From positions 1 through 64,000 of the forward strand of contig CBDUYN010000037.1 in NCBI GenBank assembly GCA_965371445.1: a stretch of DNA of 64,000 bases, in the 5' to 3' direction. This stretch comes from DASWIG01 sp965371445. GTDB taxonomy: Bacteria > Acidobacteriota > Thermoanaerobaculia > Multivoradales > J023. Of the stretch, positions 1-6,931 are shown piece after piece. The translations under genes and the position numbers were made by a program. Position 1 is the first letter of the stretch. The number at the start of each line of letters is the position of its first letter. The notes under the pieces are model-generated. The model made no database searches. It was not told the origin of the DNA and saw only the letters and a list, made by a program, of their open reading frames with translations.

Positions 1-379
1 GGCGCATGCTCAGATCCAGCTTGCCGCGCCACGCCCGGTAGAGGTCGCAGAAGCGACTGTACTGGTAGCCCTCCGGGTGGACCTCCCGGTACTCCTCCCA
101 GAGGAGCTGGAGCGTGATACCGGGTCGCTTGAGCTCGCAATGAACCTCGGCCCAGTCCGGCAGCGCACGCTGCGGCTCTGCCGCCTTGTGCGGGAACAGC
201 CGGCGCTCCAGCGTCCCCGAGTCCATCTCTTCCACCTGCTCCCAGCTGAGCTCAGCGTCCGTCGCTCGCCGCTCGTACTCCAGCACCGTGCTGTGCGACG
301 CCCCGCACGCGCGGGCCGTCGGGCGGACCCCAAGGCCATGCGCCCACAGCAGTTTCAGAATCCTTCGGATCTTCTTCAT
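1..379 (-). CDS. istA: IS21-family transposase IstA, N-terminal part (runs off left edge)
   Basis: An ORF opens at the ATG at 379 and stays open to base 1, so only about 126 N-terminal residues are visible. They begin MKKIRRILKLLWAHGLGVRP, a helix-turn-helix (IRRILKLLW...VRPTARACGASHSTV), and continue with the IS21 IstA signature LPDWAEVHCELKRPG, then LQLLWEEYREVHPEGYQYSR. IstA is the DDE transposase that binds the repeated ends of IS21 elements; its catalytic core and the helper ATPase istB would lie to the left, outside the window. The repeats and probable element end just upstream (489-628) fit this assignment. Family recognition is from remembered IstA sequences. Confidence 0.88.
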   Translation of the reverse strand, partial: MKKIRRILKLLWAHGLGVRPTARACGASHSTVLEYERRATDAELSWEQVEEMDSGTLERRLFPHKAAEPQRALPDWAEVHCELKRPGITLQLLWEEYREVHPEGYQYSRFCDLYRAWRGKLDLSMR

Positions 380-488
380 CGGTAGTCTCCTAGCCGCCAT
401 CGTCGCTGCTGCCTCCTTGGTCGTTGGAGCCGCGACGATAGCGCTGTCGTGAGGACTACCCTGCGCCTTTACCCAGAGGTCTCAAGCC

Positions 489-628
489 CATTCCGAGCCA
501 AGCCGACCACCCATTCCGACAGCCGCCGTCCAGGTGGTCGGCTTCCCGTCGGAATCGGTGGTCGCCTTGCGTCGGAATCGTTGGTCGCCTTGCGTCGGAA
601 CGGTGGTCGGCTTGGCTCGGAATACGCA
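489..628. repeat. Multiple terminal repeats of the IS21-like element
   Basis: Four direct copies of a 22-24 bp unit, core GGTGGTCGSCTT...CGGAA, start near 533, 557, 580 and 602. One inverted copy (ATTCCGAGCCAAGCCGACCA) lies at 490-509. IS21 transposases bind such multiple end repeats. The copies differ at a few bases. The array lies between the istA start and the element boundary, where binding sites are expected. Confidence 0.75.
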
Positions 629-942
629 ACCTGAGGACGTTCGTCGAAGCGTCGGGGATGGACCTCAAGATCCTGGCTCGCCGCGCCGGGCTGACCGGTC
701 CCGACTTGTCGGCCTTGTTGGCGGAGGGCGGTCCGTCCCCAGGGCTCGGCGAGATGCTCGCCGTGCTCAACGGCCTCGACGTGGCCCACTACCGGTTCTT
801 CGGCGACTTCTACGGCTCTCCGACCACGGAGCTGGAGACGAGGCTCATGGCCTTGACGGAGGAGCTCCTGGAATCGGGGACGGTGCAGCGAGAGCGGCTG
901 GACGCCGCGATCGAGAGGTGCCGCTTCCGCGACGCCGACTGA
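629..942 (+). pseudogene. XRE-like helix-turn-helix regulator, 5' end removed by IS21 insertion
   Basis: The frame is open from the IS end: LRTFVEASGMDLKILARRAG, then LTGPDLSALL and FFGDFYGSP, followed by a helical tail to the stop at 942. The pattern (a helix, a 'AGLT..DLSALL' recognition helix, then LAVLNGLDVAHYRFF) resembles a family of short XRE-type DNA-binding proteins in Acidobacteriota and Myxococcota. An ATG at 658 would give a 94-residue protein but would cut into the HTH, so I think the natural start lay about 10-20 codons further left and was displaced by the element. It could still be translated from 658, but DNA binding would be doubtful. Confidence 0.55.
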
Positions 943-1048
943 CGATTTCGGACGGAGGGCACGGTGTCCTCCGAACTTGGTAACCGTCCCGGTCCCGGAG
1001 GCGTCGAGGCGTCCGAGGGTCCGGGGCACACATGGAGGACCTCAGTAC

Positions 1049-1862
1049 ATGGCAAACCTGACTCCCAGGCCCCATCTGTATGGCGACGAGCAGACGCGGG
1101 ACATCACGACGATCATCGACGCCCAGCGCGACGAGGTGACCGCGGCGGCCACGGCGCTCTTGACACCGGTCTGGCCGGACGGCCGGCCGATTCCCGACTA
1201 CGCCGCGGTCCAGGACGGCAACAAGATCCTGTTGCTGGAGGCCAACGGTGACGTCTTCGTGAAGCAGCAGGATCTGCAGGCCGCGAAGGCGGAACGCAAG
1301 AACACGAGCACCTTCTGCACGAAGGCGACCACCTCCTTGAACTCGGTGCTGCGGCGCCAGGGCCGTCTCGTGCGGGAGCACCACGGCGAGGAGGCGGTGC
1401 GGACCCTGGGGCTCGACAAGAAGACGGAGACCCGGCGGACCGCGGCGTCGAGCCACGGCAAGCAGATCCTCTCCCGAATGCGTCCCTACCTACGCGGAGC
1501 AGGGGTTCGAGGCTGTCGAGGGCACGACCTCCCTCGACATGGCGACCGAGATCGAGACGCAGGAGAAGTCCGTGTCGGACCTCGACGGCGGCCTCACGAG
1601 GCTCGACGAGACGAAGGCCGACGTCAAGGTCAAGCGGGCGGCCTACAAGAAGGCGTTGAAGCGGTTCCGCAAGGTCCGCAAGAGCGTCGTCGACTTCCAG
1701 GAGTCGTTGTTCAACCTGGTGGGCCGTGAGGACTTGGCGGAGAGCCTGCGTCCCGCGTTGCGTCCGATGTCTCGCCGGCCCGGCGAGGAGGAGTCCGCGG
1801 CCGAGGGCGAGGGCGAGGCTCCGAAGGAGTCTCTCGTCGTCGTCGAGCCGGTGAGCACCTAG
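1049..1862 (+). pseudogene. Unknown helical protein, interrupted by a single-base frameshift near 1480
   Basis: The ATG at 1049 follows a good ribosome binding site (GGAGGACC). The first frame reads MANLTPRPHLYGDEQ and continues to about GKQILSRMR near 1480. After that the sensible protein continues one frame over (VPTYAEQGFEAVEGTTSLD, then MATEIETQEK...) to the stop at 1860-1862. The joined product would be about 270 residues, mostly charged helices with coiled-coil character and an acidic tail. No enzyme motif was recognised. A strong terminator follows, so this is a genuine transcription unit. The shift may be real decay or an assembly error. Confidence 0.55.
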
Positions 1863-1921
1863 GCGTCGACGGACTTTTCGTCCGGGTTGCCGGGCCGGGT
1901 CCGCCGGCTTGTGCGGCCCAC

Positions 1922-1955
1922 GGCTCCGTCCCCTACGGGGGGCGGGGCCTTTTTT
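1922..1955 (+). terminator. Intrinsic terminator
   Basis: A 12-bp stem (GGCTCCGTCCCC with GGGGCGGGGCC, including two G-T pairs) closes on a TACG loop and is followed directly by six T. It lies 60 bp after the stop of the frameshifted gene on the same strand. Confidence 0.85.
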
Positions 1956-2004
1956 GTGCTCCCAGCAGGGGACCCACGCCGGAGAGGACGCGTCGGCTGG
2001 AATC

Positions 2005-2334
2005 GGGAGCTCTCGCGGCGCCGACAAAACCCCAGTCAAGAGAATCGAGGACTCTCGCGGCGCCGACAAAACGTCAGTCAAGGTGAACGAGGACTCTCGC
2101 GGCGCCGATAAAACCTCAGTCAAGGTGAACGAGGACTCTCGCGGCGCCGATAAAACCTCAGTCAAGGTGAACGAGGACTCTCGCGGCGCCGATAAAACCT
2201 CAGTCAAGATGAACGAGAGCTCTCGCGGCGCCGACAAAACCTCAGTCAAGGTGAACGAGAACTTTTTTGGCGCCGACAAAACCTCAGTCAAGAAAATGAG
2301 AACTTTTTTGGCGCGGATAAAACCTCAGTCAAGC
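2005..2334. repeat. Eight-unit 42-bp tandem repeat array
   Basis: Units repeat every 42 bp, with the TCTCGCGG block starting at 2011, 2053, 2095, 2137, 2179 and 2221 and diverged blocks at 2263 and 2304. The conserved core is GGCGCCGAYAAAACCTCAGT followed by CAAG. The last two units carry ACTTTTTTGG in place of ACTCTCGCGG. The period is a multiple of three, so long artificial ORFs with a 14-residue repeat appear on both strands; these are not convincing genes. Units abut directly with no unique spacers, so this is not a CRISPR array. Confidence 0.9.
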
Positions 2335-2464
2335 GAATTGGGACCTTGTCGGGCCTGTTCGAGGTCCCAATCGTCCCGTTTTCGACCTTTTCGGCGCCGC
2401 GCAAGTTGCCAATCCGGCCGTTTTCGACCTTTTCGCGGCCCGCGAAGGTCCCAATTCGGCTGAT

Positions 2465-2545
2465 TTGGAACTTTCCCGCGCCGAAAAAGTCGTCATTTTC
2501 TTGACTGAGGTTTTATCCGCGCCGAAAAAGTTGTCATTTTGGCCG
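2465..2545. repeat. Inverted copies of the 42-bp repeat core
   Basis: TTGACTGAGGTTTTATCCGC at 2501-2520, followed by GCCGAAAAAGTTGTCATTTT, is the reverse complement of the end of the tandem array at about 2290-2333. A second partial copy (CGCGCCGAAAAAGTCGTCAT) precedes it. The array and these copies therefore face each other across about 170 bp that also contains repeated TTTTCGACCTTTTCG motifs. The whole block could fold into a very large imperfect hairpin. Confidence 0.75.
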
Positions 2546-2627
2546 CTTTCGGACCTGCTCGGCCACCGCTGGGAGCCGAGGCGCCCCGCCCGCCCGTCCC
2601 GAAGGGACGTCTTCTTGCCTTCTTGCG

Positions 2628-2759
2628 GACCCCAGGATGCGCCGGAGACCCCAGGATGCGCCGGAGACCCCAGGATGCGCTTATCCTGGGCTATGGGGTT
2701 TCAGAGGACCGACCGATTCATGCTCCGAAACCCCATAGCCCCGGATAAGCCTGTGGCGC
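2628..2759. repeat. 19-bp triplication running into a long inverted repeat
   Basis: GACCCCAGGATGCGCCGGA occurs at 2628 and 2647, with a partial third copy at 2666. The last copy leads into the left arm of an inverted repeat (2677-2702, TTATCCTGGGCTATGGGGTT). Its right arm is at 2727-2750 (GAAACCCCATAGCCCCGGAT). This looks like an intergenic REP-type element. It lies just downstream of the TIR gene (minus strand), so it could also terminate that transcript. Confidence 0.7.
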
Positions 2760-2788
2760 ATCCGGGGATCCGGAGCCGGCATGCTGGG

Positions 2789-3241
2789 TCAGGGATTGCC
2801 GGATGCCGCCCTGAGCGCCTGGACCAGCCGCTTCAGACCGTCCGCGCGCCTGGACGACGGAAAGAGGTCCACGCGCTGGAGGCTTTCAAGCGTCGTGGTC
2901 GCGTCGATCTCCAGGTCCGGGACGTCGCACTCGCACTCGTCAAGGCGGACCGGAATGAGGAGGATGCTGCCGGGCGTGTACGTCCGGTACTCGACGATCG
3001 CGTCGCGCAACTCGGGAAACACACCGGACCTGCCCCGTTCCCCGATGGCCCGCGACAGACACACGACGACGGCATAGGCGTCCTTCATCGCCCCCCGGAT
3101 GGAGAGCTTCCAGTCCTGTCCCGGCAGGATGTCCTGGTCCCACCAGCCGGACTCGCCGTGTCCGAGCAGGTCGTCGTGAAGCTCTTGGACCGCGTCCGAG
3201 TCGTCGTGGCAGTACGAGAGGAAAACGTGTTTTTTGTTCAC
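2789..3241 (-). CDS. TIR-domain protein
   Basis: I choose the GTG at 3241: it follows AGGAGAGGACC and begins directly with the TIR strand VNKKHVFLSYCHDDSD. The longer ORF from 3484 adds a low-complexity non-protein-like extension. The 150 residues cover one TIR domain: FLSYCHDD (betaA), WWDQDILPGQDWK (box 2-like), AYAVVVCLS (betaD) and ILLIPVRLDE. TIR domains act as protein adaptors or as NAD-cleaving effectors in bacterial immunity. Nothing here proves catalysis. The remnant of a TPR gene immediately upstream suggests the pair once formed a larger signalling or defence protein or operon. Confidence 0.8.
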   Translation of the reverse strand: MNKKHVFLSYCHDDSDAVQELHDDLLGHGESGWWDQDILPGQDWKLSIRGAMKDAYAVVVCLSRAIGERGRSGVFPELRDAIVEYRTYTPGSILLIPVRLDECECDVPDLEIDATTTLESLQRVDLFPSSRRADGLKRLVQALRAASGNP

Positions 3242-3289
3242 GGTCCTCTCCTGGGGTGGCTCGGCGTCCTTGCCGACGTCCGGGTCGTC

Positions 3290-3669
3290 CTTGGGGCACG
3301 GACGCCACCGGCACCGCCGGCAACTCGCGGACGATCGCGTCGAGCTCCAGGACGTCCTTCTCGCGACGGTGGTATCCCGTCTCCTCGACGAGCCGACGCG
3401 CCCGTCCGAGCCTTTGCCGCGCCCCGTCCGGACGGCCCAGGACGACGTCGAGCCTGGCTCGTTCCAGGTGGACGTCACACTCATGAACGCATCCGTCCGC
3501 GCAGGGCGATCTCCTCCGCCGCGTCGAGATCGGCGCGCGCGCCTGGGGTGTCCGGCTGGACGCGTCGTAAGGCGGCGCGGGCCAGGAGTCCGCGGGGCAG
3601 GTAATCTTCGCGGCCTCCTTTGCGGAACAACTCGACGGCACGATCCAGATACCTCGCGGCCCGTCCCAT
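3290..3669 (-). pseudogene. C-terminal fragment of a TPR-repeat protein, frameshifted
   Basis: From 3669 one frame reads ARYLDRAVELFRKGGREDYL, then PRGLLARAALRR and ARADLDAAEEIALR. It meets a stop at about 3483, and the TPR continues in another frame as HECDVHLERARLDVVLG and ARRLVEETGYHRREKDV. This is the typical last TPR block of large bacterial NTPase-TPR or TIR-TPR proteins. Only this tail survives; the upstream sequence (3670-3780) is non-coding with a hairpin. It ends within about 50 bp of the TIR start. The fragment may be a relic of a multidomain gene. Confidence 0.6.
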
Positions 3670-3688
3670 CTCCTCTTCTTTTCTGGCC

Positions 3689-3741
3689 CCCTCTCCCCCG
3701 GCTCGCTGGTGGATCGGGAAAACGGTGGGCGGGGGAGAGGG
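3689..3741. repeat. Long GC-rich inverted repeat
   Basis: CCCTCTCCCCCG (3689-3700) pairs perfectly with CGGGGGAGAGGG (3730-3741) across 29 bases. It lies between two gene fragments and resembles an intergenic REP-like hairpin; there is no T-run next to it. Confidence 0.65.
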
Positions 3742-3780
3742 TTGGGCCGGCCGGGAGCGGATGAGGGGCTGGCTGAGGCG

Positions 3781-3912
3781 TCAGCGCGAGGGCGAAATGA
3801 GCGTCAAGTTGTCGGGAGCGATGTCAAGTAGACCAAGGCCACGCCCAAGAAACTCTTCAGCGATTTTAAGCCCATAATCTGCTCGCTCTATCACCTCACG
3901 CCACTCCGCCAC
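3781..3912 (-). pseudogene. Short orphan C-terminal fragment
   Basis: Reading from a GTG at 3912, 43 codons give VAEWREVIERADYGLKIAEE, then FLGRGLGLLDI and DNLTLISPSR before the stop at 3781-3783. The composition is less GC-biased than the neighbours (codons such as GAT TAT, CTT AAA ATC). It reads like the end of a real protein whose 5' part was replaced by the 45-bp repeat at 3917 onward. I do not recognise the family. Confidence 0.35.
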
Positions 3913-3916
3913 GGAC

Positions 3917-4075
3917 GTCCCTTCGGGACGAAGAGAAGGCGGGACGCCTGCGCTCCCAGCCGTCCCTTCGGGACGAAGAGCAGGCGGGACGCCTGCGCTC
4001 CCAGCGGTCCCTTCGGGACGAAGAGAAGACGTCCCTTCGGGACGAAGAGCAGGCGGGACGCCAGCGGTCCCTCTA
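3917..4075. repeat. 45-bp tandem repeat with GTCCCTTCGGGAC core
   Basis: The unit starts GTCCCTTCGGGACGAAGAG and continues AGGCGGGACGCCTGCG to CTCCCAGC. It occurs at 3917, 3962 and 4007, with a shortened copy at 4031. The core GTCCC-TTC-GGGAC is itself a small hairpin. A related inverted copy (CGTCCCGAAGGGACG) sits at about 2595, so the motif is dispersed in this accessory region. Confidence 0.8.
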
Positions 4076-4094
4076 CCAACAGATTGGAGGGCAT

Positions 4095-4262
4095 GATTTC
4101 CGGAGCCCGAAGGGCGGCATGCGATAGCCCAGGGTGGGGGCGCGCCTTCCCTTCCGGAATGCCGCCCTGCGGGCTCCGGAGGGGAGGGGGGAGCTCACGC
4201 CACCCAGGGCTTACGCCCTGGGCTATCGCATGACGCCCTCCGGGCTCCGAGCTCCTCCGGAA
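4095..4262. repeat. REP-like palindromic intergenic element
   Basis: CATGCGATAGCCCAGGG (4118-4134) is matched perfectly in reverse by CCCTGGGCTATCGCATG (4216-4232). The right arm also folds alone as CCCAGGGC-TTAC-GCCCTGGG (4203-4222). A third block (CCGCCCTGCGGGCTCCGG, about 4162-4179) is complementary to the start of the element. It sits directly after the stop of the TonB receptor gene and may act as its terminator. A similar small hairpin (CACGGGC-TCAC-GCCCGTG) is present at 29021-29038. Confidence 0.7.
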
Positions 4263-4264
4263 GC

Positions 4265-6648
4265 TCAGAGCTTCCAGCGGACGCCGACGTTGGGAACGAG
4301 CGGTCCCCAGAGCTTCTCGTCGCCGACCGTCCGGACCTGGCCGTCGTCGCCGGTTTCGAAGTGGAAGGCGAAACCGCGGACGTTGGGGGCGTTGGTCAGG
4401 TTCTGGACGGTGAAGAAGAGCTCGAGCCGGCCACGCGTCACCTCGAAGACGCGGCTTAGCCGCAGGTCGAGGCGGCGGTAGGTCGCCAGGCGCTCGGCAT
4501 AGAGGGGGCCGAGCACCGGCACGTATTGCAGACTGCCGTCCTCCGCGGTCACCGGCTCCACGGAAAGCGCTGTCGTCGGCCAACCGCTGCGCAGCTCGCC
4601 GGCGAGGTCGAGGCGCCAGCCGCGGGCGAGGTCGAGGCGACGAGGTCGAAGCGCAGGGTGTGCGGCTGGTCGATGCTGCGCGGCACGTCGCGGCCGTCGA
4701 CGCGGTCGTAGCTGCGGGCGTAGGCGTAGCTCACGAAGTAGCCCGCGCGGCGGCCGGCGAGCTGGCCCTGGCCGGAAAGAAAGACCTCCAGGCCGCGGGC
4801 GACGTGGCGCTCCGGCGCGATCCGCACTCGGTCTCCCTCGAGCTCCGGCACGATGCTGAGAGGGTCGAAGAGATTCTCGAAGCGAACCCGCGGATCCTCG
4901 ACGCGGCGCTCGTAGAGCTCGACGCGCAGGACCCGGGGACCGCCGCGCCGGTCGAAGGTGCGCTCGTAGCCCAGGATGCGGTGCTCGGCGCGCTCGGCGC
5001 CGGAAAACTCGGTCTCGCCGTCCTCGACCTGCAGCTCGTAGAGGCGCTGCGTCTGGTGGGAAAAGCCCCAGGCGAGGCGCAGCCGGCTGCGCGGGCCGAC
5101 GACGTAGTCGACGTTTAGGCGCGGGCTGAGCTGATGGTTGTCGTCGAGGATCGAATTGGAGTCGAAGCGCAGGCCGACCTCGACGACGAGCGGCTCCCAG
5201 AGACGCAGCCGGTCGGAGACGTAGAGGCTCCATTGCTGCCCGCTAAAGCCCTCGTCGAACCGCGTCGTCCCCGAGCGCGGCTGGTCGCGGACGCCGGAGA
5301 GCGGATCGACCAGGTCGCGCTCGTTGACGTAGTCGTAGTCGGCGTCGAGAGCGCGGAGCTCGAACCCGGTCATGATCTCCTGGCGGGCACCGAGCTCAAG
5401 GTGCCAACTGTGAACGAGGGCGCCGACGTTCAGGTGCCGGACGTCGCTCAGGGTGAGCCGGCCGGTGTCGTCGCGTTCCTGGCCGCTGCGGTCGCGCTCG
5501 ACGTGGCTCCACGACGACTGCGTCCGGACGAAGCGGTCGCGACGCAGCAGGGCCTGGTGCTCCAGCCAGCCGTAGAAGCTTTCGTAGCTGGTACGGAAGG
5601 CTTCGAGGTCGTCTCCGTCGCTCGTCGAGAAGTCGAGCTTGTCGGTGGCCAGGAGGCCGTTCGTGCGCAGGCTCGTCCGGGGTCCGAGCTCCAGGTCGAG
5701 CTTGGCAAAAGCGTCCCAGTAGCTGGGGTTCTCTGTCGCCTCGACGACGGCGAGCGGGATCTCCAGGAGGCTGCGGCGCAGGGACCCCAGCCAGTGTTTC
5801 CCCCCCTTGATCCCCCGAGGGGGACAGTGGCCGCGCTTCCAGGTTCCGGAAGTGGTCGCGAGCAGCTCGAAAAGGCTCGCGCCGAGCTCGGTGCGCCGTA
5901 GCCAGTCGGGCTCGAGAGTCTCCATCTCGAGGACGCCGCTCATGCGGTCGCCGTATTCCACCGAGAAGCCGCCGGTCGAGAGGGTGACCCCGCCGAGGGT
6001 CGACGGGGCCAGGATGGAGAAGGCGTTGCCGAAGTCCTTCAGGTGAAAAGGCTCGAGGACCTCGAGGCCGTCGAGGACGACCAGGACCTCGTCCTGGCGT
6101 CCGCCGCGGATGCTGAACTGCGCCGAGACGTCGTTGCCCGAGGTGCCCGGAAGGAGCGTCATGGGACGCAGGGCGTCGTCCCCGAGGTGGGGCAGGGCGC
6201 CGAGCTCGCCGGCGTTGAGGGCGACGGTCGAAAGCTCGTCGCCGAGGATCGGCAGGCGATTCGAGACGACGTCGATCTCGTCGCTCGCGCTCACCGTGTC
6301 GAGCGGCGCGGCCTCCGGCTCGGGCTCGTCGTCGTGGGAACGGGGGACGATCGCGAGGACGCCGCCCGCGGCGGGTCTGGCCTCGAGATCGTGCGGCCGC
6401 AAGATCTCGTCGAGGACGGCCCGCGGCTTCCGAGCTTCGGGCTCCTCGCGGACGCGCAGCTCGGGGCGTACCACCTGGCTGGTGAAGATCAATTGCAACC
6501 CCTGCTGCTTGAGGTCGAGGAGGGCGTCCTCGAGGGAGCGCCCGGCGTAGGGCGGACCGGCGGCGGCAAGGAACGGAAAGACCGCGACGGCCAGACAGAG
6601 AGCGGCCGTCAGGACGGTGCGCGGGCGCCGGAGCGGAGCCTGGCTCAA
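4265..6648 (-). pseudogene. TonB-dependent outer-membrane receptor with STN domain, frameshift near 4640
   Basis: The N-terminus has a signal peptide (LTAALCLAVAVFPFLAAAG). A secretin/TonB short N-terminal domain follows at about residues 31-100, beginning GRSLEDALLDLKQQG. A plug domain (FSIRGGRQDEVLVVLDGLEV) and a beta-barrel follow. Reading from 6648, the frame ends at 4549 with an unnatural Ser/Pro tail. The proper barrel end continues one frame over (LARGWRLDLAGELR...) to ...NVGVRWKL at 4265. STN receptors pass ligand signals to an inner-membrane FecR-type anti-sigma factor, and such a sigma/FecR pair lies at 10024-13237. The start is a TTG overlapping the stop of the preceding fragment. 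A one-base assembly error in the GGTCGAGGCG-rich stretch is as likely as real decay. Confidence 0.8.
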
Positions 6649-6803
6649 AGTCGCAGCTCCTCGCGCATGTCGAAGGCGAGCCGCGCCTGCTCCGCCGAGA
6701 CCTCCTCCAGGCGTAGCCCGAGGACCTGGTTGAACGGGATACGCTTCTCGAAGGCCTCGCAGACGCGGGCGATGAGCTCGGAGTCGGGGTTTGGATCGCT
6801 CAT
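6645..6803 (-). pseudogene. N-terminal fragment of a hotdog-fold thioesterase (YiiD/PaaI-like)
   Basis: The ATG at 6803 opens a 52-codon frame reading MSDPNPDSELIARVCEAFEK, then RIPFNQVLGLRLEEV and ARLAFDMREELRL, then TGA. This matches the first helix and strands of small hotdog thioesterases (usual length about 140-160), where the next segment would carry the HGG active-site motif. That part is missing. The stop overlaps the TTG start of the receptor by two bases, so the fragment may now serve as a translational leader. Family call from memory; moderate certainty. Confidence 0.45.
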
Positions 6804-6931
6804 GCGGGCGATGCTAGCACCAGCGCAGCCTCATCCGGCCTTGACGTCCGAGGCGGGCGAGCGGACAGCGGCGTCAGGGACCGGCAGCGTGACTCCTGCA
6901 CCTCGCGGAGCGCCAAGCTCGCCGCCCCGTG

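Larger units (their letters stand above)
1..628 (-). mobile_element. IS21-family insertion sequence, istA-proximal end
   Basis: The element consists of the partial istA and about 250 bp of non-coding DNA upstream of it. IS21 ends usually carry several short repeats and start with TG. Reading from the right on the minus strand, the DNA starts TGCGTATTCCGAG at 628 and is followed by repeated GACCACC/ATTCCG blocks. I place the boundary at 628 because the repeats stop there and a regulator-like reading frame begins immediately after. The other end and the target duplication are outside the window. Confidence 0.75.

Noticed and set aside
1475..1485. Programmed ribosomal frameshift in the unknown gene
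   Set aside because: No slippery heptamer or downstream structure was seen; an error or mutation is simpler.
1113..2291. Long minus-strand ORF with a repeated LTEVLSAPRESSFT-type peptide
   Set aside because: The peptide repeat is a by-product of a 42-bp period divisible by three; the remainder runs antisense through the plus-strand gene at 1049-1862.
2005..2334. CRISPR array
   Set aside because: Units are contiguous 42-bp repeats with no unique spacers, and no cas genes are present.
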